From positions 1-6,631 of the forward strand of contig JANSXJ010000206.1 of NCBI GenBank assembly GCA_024743015.1: a DNA stretch of 6,631 bases, in the 5' to 3' direction. The notes beneath the pieces were generated by a model. The model saw nothing but the letters and a program-made list of their open reading frames with translations. It was not told the origin of the DNA and made no database searches. Position 1 is the first letter of the stretch. The number at the start of each line of letters is the position of its first letter. This document shows positions 1 through 6,557 of this stretch, piece by piece. The translations under genes and the position numbers were made by a program. Source of the stretch: Hyphomonas sp. (GTDB lineage Bacteria > Pseudomonadota > Alphaproteobacteria > Caulobacterales > Hyphomonadaceae).

Positions 1-872
1 ATGAAACCCTGGCGACCATGCTCGAAGCCATGAAAACCGGCGGAGAATTGGAGGTCTCGGCGCTAAGGGGAAACTCGGCGTCCCTCCTGGTGACAGCCTC
101 GATCGATGAGGCAGACGCTCGGCAATCGCAGCGTTTTGCCGCCTCTGAAAGCCGCCTGCCCCAGGTTGGACTTCGTGGAGATGTCAGCAAGATCCGCTCA
201 GAGCAGGACCAGTTCCTCGACGAAATCGAAGAGATGGCTGTCGAGAAAGCCGAAGCTGCGCGTGGTATCCTGCGTCTGACAGCCGTCGGTGCCGGACGGA
301 TCACCAGCGGCGAGAATATGGGCGGACCGGAGGTGAGCTTTAACAGCCTCATGTCGGGACAGTTCGCGACACCGGAAGAGGAACAGTTCGCCGTCCGCGT
401 GGCCCAAGTCGCGGCGCGCATGGAAGAAGCGCGCTACTTTGAAACCCTGGTTGACCGCCTGCCTCTGGCGACGCCGATTGGCATCCCTTCGCGGGTCACG
501 TCACCGTTCGGAATGCGCATCGATCCGTTCCGTAAACGCCCGAGCTGGCATGGCGGAATCGACATGGGCGCAGGCTGGAATGCACCGATTGTAGCGGCTG
601 GCCCAGGAAAAGTTATTTATGCGGGAACGAAATCAGGTTATGGTAGGGTCGTCGATGTCGATCATGGCGGCGGTTTCGTCTCAAGATATGCTCACCTTCG
701 ACGGATTGTAGCCAAGAAAGGCCAGGACGTCGAAATCGGCGATAAGCTCGGTACCATGGGTTCGACCGGGCGCAGCACGGGTCCCCACCTTCATTACGAA
801 GTGCTGTTCCATGGAAAGCAGTATAATCCAGTAGAGTTCATTAAGGCAGGAAAACATGTTTACGAAGACTAA
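1..872 (+). CDS. M23 (LytM-type) peptidoglycan endopeptidase, LmdC-like, 5' end outside window
   Basis: This is a zinc metallopeptidase of family M23 that would cut peptide crosslinks in periplasmic peptidoglycan. The reading frame is open to the left edge (first full codon at base 3), so the gene starts outside the window and the ATG at 18 is probably an internal Met. Numbering from that Met, residues about 57-85 are charged and helix-like, consistent with a coiled coil. The LytM domain spans about 155-275. The zinc ligands are visible as His178 and Asp182 (HGGID) and His259 of the HLH motif; His226 (YAHL) and His257 are the expected catalytic histidines. All active-site residues are present, so the enzyme should be active. 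A cytoplasmic tail and membrane helix, as in LmdC of Hyphomonas, would lie upstream and cannot be seen. The stop overlaps the bactofilin start by 17 bases, which argues for co-translation and a shared function. The M23 assignment is secure; orthology to LmdC is inferred from context. Confidence 0.93.
   Translation, partial: ETLATMLEAMKTGGELEVSALRGNSASLLVTASIDEADARQSQRFAASESRLPQVGLRGDVSKIRSEQDQFLDEIEEMAVEKAEAARGILRLTAVGAGRITSGENMGGPEVSFNSLMSGQFATPEEEQFAVRVAQVAARMEEARYFETLVDRLPLATPIGIPSRVTSPFGMRIDPFRKRPSWHGGIDMGAGWNAPIVAAGPGKVIYAGTKSGYGRVVDVDHGGGFVSRYAHLRRIVAKKGQDVEIGDKLGTMGSTGRSTGPHLHYEVLFHGKQYNPVEFIKAGKHVYED
843..851 (+). promoter_or_regulatory. Ribosome binding site of the bactofilin gene, inside the M23 coding sequence
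   Basis: The purine-rich AAGGCAGGA lies just before the ATG at 856, with AGGA four bases upstream of the start. It sits within the last codons of the M23 gene. It supports 856 as the bactofilin start and fits translational coupling of the two genes. Confidence 0.7.
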
Positions 873-1368
873 GGGCGACACACCACCAGGCTTCACCCCG
901 GCGCAGGACGCAGTTCGCAGCGCCTCATCAAAGCCTGCAGCACGCGTTGGCGCTTCAATCATTTGCTCCGATGTCGAAATCAAAGGCTCCATCAAGTCTG
1001 GTGGAGCGCTTCAGATTGATGGCACGGTCGAAGGCGATGTCACCTCAGGTGACGTCACAATCGGATCCACCGGTCGCATCATCGGTGAGATCAAGGCTGA
1101 AACCCTGCGCGTTAAAGGCAAAATTGTTGGCTCCATCCGCGCTCGCAAGGTCGAGCTGGAAACAGGCGCCTCGGTTGAAGGCGATATCTTCCACGCTGCG
1201 CTGATCATCCAGCCAGATGCCAGCTTCGAAGGACAGGTTAAACGCGAAGAAAACCCGCTCAAGGAAACGGCGCCAAAACCTGCCGCACAGGCGCCTCAGA
1301 GCAATGGCTCCGGTCTTGGCAGCGCAACGAGCATCCCGACACCAAACGGGACAGCCGGTAACGCTTAA
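856..1368 (+). CDS. bacA: Bactofilin, polymer-forming cytoskeletal protein
   Basis: Bactofilins polymerise without nucleotide into membrane-bound filaments that recruit or position cell-wall enzymes. The 170-residue protein has the usual layout. A short disordered N-terminal part (1-32) is followed by a right-handed beta-helix core of about residues 33-130, seen as repeated short strands with recurring Gly and hydrophobic positions (IKGSIKSGG, IDGTVEGDV, VKGKIVGSI, VEGDIFHAA). A tail (131-170) rich in Pro, Ala, Gly, Asn and Ser closes the protein. The N-terminus MFTKTK, with Phe2 followed by two lysines, resembles the membrane-targeting peptide described for Caulobacter BacA (MFSKQAK). The gene overlaps the M23 gene by 17 bases and is followed by a strong terminator, so it is the last gene of that unit. 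In Hyphomonas a bactofilin and a neighbouring M23 enzyme act together in shaping the cell; the same role is inferred here. The symbol bacA here means bactofilin A, not the undecaprenyl pyrophosphate phosphatase. Confidence 0.94.
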   Translation: MFTKTKGDTPPGFTPAQDAVRSASSKPAARVGASIICSDVEIKGSIKSGGALQIDGTVEGDVTSGDVTIGSTGRIIGEIKAETLRVKGKIVGSIRARKVELETGASVEGDIFHAALIIQPDASFEGQVKREENPLKETAPKPAAQAPQSNGSGLGSATSIPTPNGTAGNA

Positions 1369-1391
1369 GACAAGCAAGCAGGACAAACTAT

Positions 1392-1430
1392 AGAAGCCGG
1401 GCCTTGTCTGAGGTCCGGCTTCTTCGTTTT
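1392..1430 (+). terminator. Rho-independent terminator of the M23-bactofilin unit, between convergent genes
   Basis: Bases 1392-1404 pair with 1411-1423 in a 13-bp stem containing one G-U pair (1401 with 1414) and a 6-base loop (TGTCTG). A T-rich tail, TTCGTTTT, follows. On the minus strand the same stem would have a C-A mismatch and only a poor T run (ATAGTTTG), so it is built mainly for plus-strand transcripts, although some two-way activity is possible. The tail overlaps the prfB stop codon (1431-1429). Confidence 0.88.
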
Positions 1431-2542
1431 AGGCGTCTTCAGTCTCGCTATCGCCGAGCGCGTGGGACAAGGCCGCAGACAGAAACGGTGTCAGGTCGCC
1501 GTCGAGAACGCCGCTCGTATCGGACGTTTCATGATTGGTGCGCAGATCCTTCACCAGTTGATATGGCTGCAAGACGTATGACCGGATCTGATGTCCCCAA
1601 CCAATCTCAGTTTTTGAATCATGGCTGTCCTGCGCCGCTTGCTGGCGCTTTTGAAGCTCAACTTCATACAGGCGCGAGCGCAGCATTTCCCAGGCGGTCG
1701 CTCGATTTTGATGCTGCGACCGCCCAGACTGACAGGCAACGGCAATCCCGGTCGGCTCATGCGTCAGTCGCACGGCCGAATCCGTCTTGTTGACGTGCTG
1801 ACCTCCCTTGCCAGACGCGCGATAGGTATCGGTCCGCACATCGGATGGATTGATCTCGACTTCGATTGAATCATCAATCACCGGAGACACCGCCACGGAC
1901 GCAAAACTTGTGTGACGGCGAGCCGAACTGTCGAATGGCGAAATCCGAACCAGGCGATGGACGCCCTGCTCTGACTTCAACCAGCCATAGGCGTTTTCGC
2001 CTTTGATCAGGAGCGTGGCTGACTTGATGCCCGCCTCATCACCTTCATGGCTCTCGACCTCCTCGACCTTGTACCCGGACTGCTCAGCCCAGCGCACATA
2101 CATCCGCCGGATCATAGAAGCCCAGTCCTGACTCTCTGTGCCGCCCGCACCGGAATTGATGTTCATATAGCAATCATTGCCATCAGCTTCGCCGGAGAGC
2201 AGTGCTTCCAGCTCGGCCTTCTCTGCTTTTGCTGCGGCGCGGCGCAGGGATGCAGCGACATCCGAGAGCATATCCTCATCGCCATCGGCCAGCTCGAGCA
2301 GTTCGAGGCCATCGGCGGCTTCCTGCTCCAGCTCTCGAACGGTGTTCATGCCCGTTTCCAGCTTCTGGCGTTCCGCCATTAGTTTGCGCGCTTGTTCCGG
2401 ATCATCCCAGAAGTCAGGGCGTTCCGAAAGCGCGTTTAACTCGTCGAGGCGTTTGCTGGCGACATCCCAGTCAAAGACGCCTCCTCAGCAGTTCGGAGGA
2501 CTGCTTGATTTGTTCGGCAAGGGCGAGAATTTCTGCTGACAT
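1429..2542 (-). CDS. prfB: Peptide chain release factor 2, made by programmed +1 frameshift
   Basis: RF2 recognises UGA and UAA stop codons on the ribosome and releases the finished protein. The gene is in two frames. The first runs from ATG at 2542 through 23 codons to CTT (2476-2474), then meets TGA at 2473-2471. Skipping the T at 2473 continues with GAC (2472-2470) and the main frame to TAA at 1431-1429, giving 370 residues, the usual RF2 length. Both halves read as RF2: the first ends LLRRRL and the second begins [13 protein letters not shown]. In the full protein the stop-codon-reading tripeptide SPF is at 201-203 and the GGQ peptidyl-hydrolysis motif at 246-248. The residue four before GGQ is Ala242, as in most RF2 proteins and unlike the Thr of E. 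coli K-12. AGGA lies 6 bases before the ATG. The gene begins 54 bases after the PBP1A stop and is probably cotranscribed with it. A single-frame gene call would start at 2379 and lose the first 54 residues. Confidence 0.97.
2470..2485 (-). promoter_or_regulatory. RF2 programmed +1 frameshift site
   Basis: Read on the minus strand, the site is AGGAGG (2485-2480), CGT, CTT, TGA, C. This is the known RF2 autoregulatory element. The internal Shine-Dalgarno sequence, three bases before the CTT slip codon, pulls on the ribosome. When RF2 is scarce the ribosome pauses at UGA and slips from CUU to UUU, reading GAC next. When RF2 is plentiful it terminates after 23 residues. Spacing and slip codon match the E. 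coli site, and the internal Shine-Dalgarno is a perfect consensus. Confidence 0.95.
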
Positions 2543-2548
2543 TCTGGT

Positions 2549-2552
2549 TCCT
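2549..2552 (-). promoter_or_regulatory. Ribosome binding site of prfB
   Basis: AGGA on the minus strand lies six bases before the ATG at 2542. It supports 2542 as the true prfB start, in preference to the downstream ATG at 2379. Confidence 0.65.
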
Positions 2553-2596
2553 GAAACTGATATGATCGCTGGAAATGGAGGCGTTTCACGTTCAGG

Positions 2597-5185
2597 TCAA
2601 TAAACCTCGTCTTCGATATCTGTCTGAATGACATCCGACTCAATCACTTCGCCGGTCTCGGGATCGATCTGAGGCTCCACCGCAGTTCCCTGTCCGAAAA
2701 TCGAACCATCGCCGATCCCTGACAGGCTGAGATTGTTCGTATTCTCGCTGAAGGCCATGCCCGGCTCGGTGCCCGGGCGGAAGGCTTCAAGAATGATTTC
2801 CTCGCTTGAGAAGGTCGGCATGCCACCGGTTTGCGCATCGACGGAAACCAGTCGAACGCCGGGTGGAATGCGGAATGGAAGCGCAGGCTCATCCGCCAGG
2901 GCGCGCTCCATGAACTCGGTAAAGATGACCCCGGCAACCGACCCACCGCCTTCCCCTTCGCCCAGCGTGCGCGGCGTATCGAACCCGGTCCAGATACCGA
3001 CGACGAGATCTGGAGAGAATCCGAAGAAGAGCGCATCAACATAATCGTTAGTCGTCCCGGTTTTACCGGCCAGCGGTTTGCCTACGCGGCGTGCACGACG
3101 TCCTGTGCCGCGTTCAACCACGCCCTCCAGCATATGCACCAATTGGTACGCGATAATCGGGTCAACCAGCTGCTTGCGATCATCCGGAAGCGTCGGAGGT
3201 CGGGACCCGTCCCAGGCCTCGGCCACACACGTTTCGCACTCGCGTTGGTCATGTTTGAAAAGCGTGACGCCGCGGCGATCCTGGACACGATCGAGCAAGG
3301 TCGGCGTGACCTCTTTACCGCCATTCACCAGCGCAGCATACGCCTTCGACATGCGCCAGGGAGAGGTTTCACCCGATCCCAATGACATGGCCGGATAGGG
3401 AGGCAGGCGGTCATAAATCCCGAAACGTTCGGCAAATTCGGAGACAGCTTCCATTCCGATATCTGTCGCCACCCGGGCGGTCACCTGATTGTAAGATTTC
3501 TCGAGGGCCACACGCATCGTGACCTCGCCATAGCTACGCCCTTCAGCATAGTTTTCGGGCTTCCAGATTTCGTCCGTGTTCTCGTCATAATAGACGTATG
3601 GGGAGTCGAGAATTCTGACGGATGGCGTGTATCCTTGCTCAAGCGCCGCGCCGTAGACAAACGGTTTGAATGAAGACCCTGGCTGGCGCTGTGCCTGGGT
3701 CACTCGATTGAACGGGCTCTTGAAGAAGGAGTAGCCGCCCATCATGGCCAGGACGCGGCCCGTGTGCGGGTCGAGCGCAACGATCGCGCCCTCCAGCTCC
3801 GGCACCTGTTTCAGAATGGCCGGGCCGACGGGAACCATGATCGGCTCAACAGGCGCAATCGGTTCATCTACTTCGTCACTTGTGCCTTCCCTTGTGGGAG
3901 TGCTTTCCTCCACGCTGAGGGCCTGGCGGCTCACCTCGGCCAGAACAACGTCACCGGCGCGCAGACCGGTCTGTCCGTTCGAGCGCACAAACGTTTTCGA
4001 CCATTCAACATCTTCCGCCGGAATGGTGGTTTCGGCGCCATCGTCCAACAGGAGCGTCGCGCCGCTGTCGCTGATCCGGGTGATGAGTGCACGCTCCCAC
4101 GTGCCGTAGCCGCCGGGGCGTGTGACGGCATTCAGCTGTTCCAGCACATCATCAGACGAGAGATCGATTGACTGCAAGGGACCGCGATAATCGTGTCGTC
4201 GATCATAGGTCTCGAGACCGATCTGGAGCGCTTCCTGCGCCGCAAGTTGCAGCTTCGTATCAATCGTGGTCCGGATGGAGAGACCGCCCTGCTCCAGCTC
4301 GTCTTCGCCATAAAGATCGATCAGCTGTTTGCGCAGCTCCTGAACGAAATAGGTCGCGGCGGCATATTCAGGGCCATACAGGCGCTTGGTCGTGTTCAGC
4401 GGCTTCGCCTTGGCCTCGTCGGCCTGTTCCTGCGTGATATAGCCGTCATCGACCATCCGGTTCAGAACATAATTGCGGCGTTGCAGCACGCGTTCCGGAT
4501 TGGTGTAGGGGTTCACGCGCCCGGGGAATTTCGGCAGCGATGCGAGCACTGCCGCCTCGGACAGGTCCAGTTCAGGCAGTGACTTGTTGAAATAATTCAG
4601 CGCCGCCGATCCAACCCCATATGAGCGCCCACCGAGATAAATCTCGTTCAAATACAGTTCTATAATGTGTTCCTTGGAGAACGCTTTTTCCATGCGCTGC
4701 GCGACGATCGCTTCCTTGGCCTTGCGGACAATGGTCTGATCACGCGTCAGCAACATATTCTTGGCGACTTGCTGCGTGATCGTGGAACCGCCTTGCATGC
4801 CGCCACTGCCGGTAATCTTGTTCTTCACTGTGTTGATGACACCGCGGGTCATGCCGAGATAATCAATCCCGCCATGCGTGAAGAAGTTCTTGTCCTCCGC
4901 CGACACGAATGCATGAATGACATGCTCAGGAATGGCCTCATATGGAATGAAGACCCGGTGCTCGTCGGCAAATTCGTAAATGAGTGTCCCATCGCCGGCA
5001 TGGACGCGAGACGTGACCGGCGGATTGTACTCTGAAAGTTTCTCCACCGAAGGCACAGTCCGGCCAAGCGCAGCCATCCAGATAAAGAATGCGATAATGG
5101 CGAGCACGCCAATCGCAATGCCCGCCAGCACCGTCCAAAGCAGGAATTTCCAGGTGAATACACGCTGTTTTATAGCTGCCCACAT
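2597..5185 (-). CDS. mrcA: Penicillin-binding protein 1A, bifunctional class A PBP
   Basis: This enzyme polymerises lipid II into glycan strands and crosslinks their peptides in the periplasm, anchored in the inner membrane. The 862-residue protein has a short basic cytoplasmic start and one membrane helix (about 13-38). A GT51 glycosyltransferase domain follows (about 60-235) with catalytic Glu97 (AEDKNFF), the GGSTITQQ motif at 132-139 and Glu176 in IIELYLNE. An OB-like domain typical of PBP1A occupies about 325-420, then an acidic, Pro-rich insert (about 424-455). The transpeptidase domain carries all three motifs: Ser504-Lys507 (SSFK), SYN at 564-566 and KTG at 708-710. Both activities should therefore be intact. 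Cys650 and Cys653 form a CETC pair in the periplasmic part. The C-terminal tail from about 800 is acidic and probably disordered. GAGG lies 10 bases before the ATG. The gene is 91 bases downstream of the amidase gene and 54 bases upstream of prfB. Confidence 0.97.
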   Translation of the reverse strand: MWAAIKQRVFTWKFLLWTVLAGIAIGVLAIIAFFIWMAALGRTVPSVEKLSEYNPPVTSRVHAGDGTLIYEFADEHRVFIPYEAIPEHVIHAFVSAEDKNFFTHGGIDYLGMTRGVINTVKNKITGSGGMQGGSTITQQVAKNMLLTRDQTIVRKAKEAIVAQRMEKAFSKEHIIELYLNEIYLGGRSYGVGSAALNYFNKSLPELDLSEAAVLASLPKFPGRVNPYTNPERVLQRRNYVLNRMVDDGYITQEQADEAKAKPLNTTKRLYGPEYAAATYFVQELRKQLIDLYGEDELEQGGLSIRTTIDTKLQLAAQEALQIGLETYDRRHDYRGPLQSIDLSSDDVLEQLNAVTRPGGYGTWERALITRISDSGATLLLDDGAETTIPAEDVEWSKTFVRSNGQTGLRAGDVVLAEVSRQALSVEESTPTREGTSDEVDEPIAPVEPIMVPVGPAILKQVPELEGAIVALDPHTGRVLAMMGGYSFFKSPFNRVTQAQRQPGSSFKPFVYGAALEQGYTPSVRILDSPYVYYDENTDEIWKPENYAEGRSYGEVTMRVALEKSYNQVTARVATDIGMEAVSEFAERFGIYDRLPPYPAMSLGSGETSPWRMSKAYAALVNGGKEVTPTLLDRVQDRRGVTLFKHDQRECETCVAEAWDGSRPPTLPDDRKQLVDPIIAYQLVHMLEGVVERGTGRRARRVGKPLAGKTGTTNDYVDALFFGFSPDLVVGIWTGFDTPRTLGEGEGGGSVAGVIFTEFMERALADEPALPFRIPPGVRLVSVDAQTGGMPTFSSEEIILEAFRPGTEPGMAFSENTNNLSLSGIGDGSIFGQGTAVEPQIDPETGEVIESDVIQTDIEDEVY

Positions 5186-5195
5186 GCGACAAGGA

Positions 5196-5199
5196 CCTC
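5196..5199 (-). promoter_or_regulatory. Probable ribosome binding site of the PBP1A gene
   Basis: GAGG on the minus strand, ten bases before the ATG at 5185; the spacing is slightly long but acceptable. The rest of the 91-base gap (5186-5276) shows no convincing terminator or promoter, so amidase and PBP1A are probably cotranscribed. Confidence 0.5.
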
Positions 5200-5276
5200 A
5201 TAATTCTTCAGCGCGGTGAATCACACGCCAACAGGGCAAGACTAAGGCGCTTCTGCACCGCCGAAAAGGCGTACGT

Positions 5277-6530
5277 TCAGTTCGTTGCCAAGATTAAATC
5301 CTGGCGATCGAAATAGGCATCGATGGCGCGTTTGATCGCTTCAGCCGACTTGCGCCGACCGCGCTCCGATTTCAGACGCCTTGCATCGTTTCGATTGGTC
5401 AAAAACCCGATCTCGACCAGCACCGCCGGAACATCGGGAGCGAGCAACACAAACAAGTTTCCCTGGCGGTGAGAATTCCGCACGAGAGGACCAGCTTTGC
5501 CGAGCTCTGGAACCAGGAACTCCGCGAAAATCGAGGAATTGGACTTGGTTTCGCGAAGCGTCAGATCCTGCAGGATATTCGAAACTTCCACGGATGTGCC
5601 GTCCTCAATTGGCAGCTCCCAGCCGAATTTCTTGGCGGTGCCTTCGATCCGCGCTTCCCCGCGCGTGGAGATTGTGTAGACGGACGCGCCGGAAACCGTT
5701 GGGGCACCCGCCGCATCAGCGTGGATTGAAATGAACAGATCCGCGCCCCAGTTTCGTGCCATGGTGACGCGATCCTCGTGCTCGACATAAACATCCGTCT
5801 CTCGCGTAAGCTTCACGATGTAGCGCGGATCCTGCTCAATCATCTGCTTGAGCTTCAGCGACGTTTTCAGGACAATCTCGCTTTCTTTTCCGCCAATAAT
5901 GGCAAGCGCCCCGGGATCGCGTCCGCCATGGCCTGGATCGATCACAATCACGCGCCTCTGGCGCGCTGCCATTTGCATCAACGCCCCAATACTCGCGGGT
6001 TTCGACGACGGCGCTTCCGGGCGGGTCCTGGGCGCCACATCAGCAGTTTCAATCAGGTCGGGTGTTTCGGGGGAAGCAGCGCGCGCGGCCTCAAACCGTG
6101 CAAACCGGCTTTCATCTCGGCGGGCCGCGTTTCGAAACCGAGCCTCGGAAACACCGCTGAGATCAAGAATGAAGCGATACAATTGCTCCGACCCTGAGGG
6201 AGGGAGGTCGATTTCGCGCATCACCATCATGGGGCGATCCAGCTCAAACACGATCCGGTCCGTATCCAGCGTGTAGGCGTAGATGCCACCTGTTGGTTCG
6301 GAATAGAAGGGCTGCGCGGACAGCTGAAAGACGTCGGGCACCATCTCGATGACCATGCCGTCCACAGTCTCGCGGAGGAAAATATCCGGCCGGATGGCGT
6401 TTTCGGACGTGATAGTGATTCGCGTAAACTCGCCGTCACCCGCAATCCCGATGGATTGCACCTGCGTTGCCCCGGTCGCGGTAAGCCAGACCGACGCAAA
6501 GAACAGACAAATGACTTTCACGAAATGCAT
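5277..6530 (-). CDS. amiC: Periplasmic N-acetylmuramoyl-L-alanine amidase, AmiC type (AMIN plus Amidase_3)
   Basis: This zinc amidase cuts the bond between MurNAc and L-alanine, removing stem peptides from peptidoglycan, typically during septum splitting. With the ATG at 6530 it has 417 residues. A signal peptide covers about 1-21 (one Lys, then a hydrophobic run ending ATGA). An AMIN domain for envelope localisation follows (about 22-127), then a Pro/Ala/Glu-rich linker (about 128-190) and the Amidase_3 domain (about 194-408). The zinc ligands are His201 (DPGHGG), Glu216 (GGKESE) and His270 (ISIHAD); the catalytic Glu373 is in VEIGFLTN. All are present. The segment between His270 and Glu373 is long, as in AmiA/B/C-type enzymes, where it holds a helix that blocks the active site until an EnvC- or NlpD-like activator binds; that regulation is inferred here. 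The start is uncertain: an in-frame GTG at 6557 would add nine residues (MVPLERLRL) with more positive charge, and neither start has a clear Shine-Dalgarno. It is the first gene of the amiC-mrcA-prfB group. Confidence 0.93.
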   Translation of the reverse strand: MHFVKVICLFFASVWLTATGATQVQSIGIAGDGEFTRITITSENAIRPDIFLRETVDGMVIEMVPDVFQLSAQPFYSEPTGGIYAYTLDTDRIVFELDRPMMVMREIDLPPSGSEQLYRFILDLSGVSEARFRNAARRDESRFARFEAARAASPETPDLIETADVAPRTRPEAPSSKPASIGALMQMAARQRRVIVIDPGHGGRDPGALAIIGGKESEIVLKTSLKLKQMIEQDPRYIVKLTRETDVYVEHEDRVTMARNWGADLFISIHADAAGAPTVSGASVYTISTRGEARIEGTAKKFGWELPIEDGTSVEVSNILQDLTLRETKSNSSIFAEFLVPELGKAGPLVRNSHRQGNLFVLLAPDVPAVLVEIGFLTNRNDARRLKSERGRRKSAEAIKRAIDAYFDRQDLILATN

Positions 6531-6557
6531 CAATCGTAGTCGCTCTAGCGGCACCAC

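Noticed and set aside
1..33. ATG at base 1 as a gene start
   Set aside because: This frame reaches TGA after ten codons; the M23 frame begins at base 3 and is open to the edge.
2471..2542. The 23-codon ORF as a separate small protein, or prfB as a broken pseudogene
   Set aside because: The stop sits exactly in the known RF2 slip context and both halves match RF2, so this is regulation and not damage.
2047..2603. Overlapping plus-strand ORFs opposite prfB and the prfB-PBP1A gap
   Set aside because: They are antisense to RF2 coding sequence, including its frameshifted start, and have low-complexity Ser/Arg-rich products typical of shadow frames.
2831..3385. 184-codon plus-strand ORF opposite PBP1A
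   Set aside because: It lies wholly antisense to a secure PBP1A gene and its protein resembles no family I know; long shadow frames are common in GC-rich coding DNA.
5186..5276. Terminator or promoter between amidase and PBP1A genes
   Set aside because: Only a 4-bp GC stem without a T run and no matching promoter boxes were seen.
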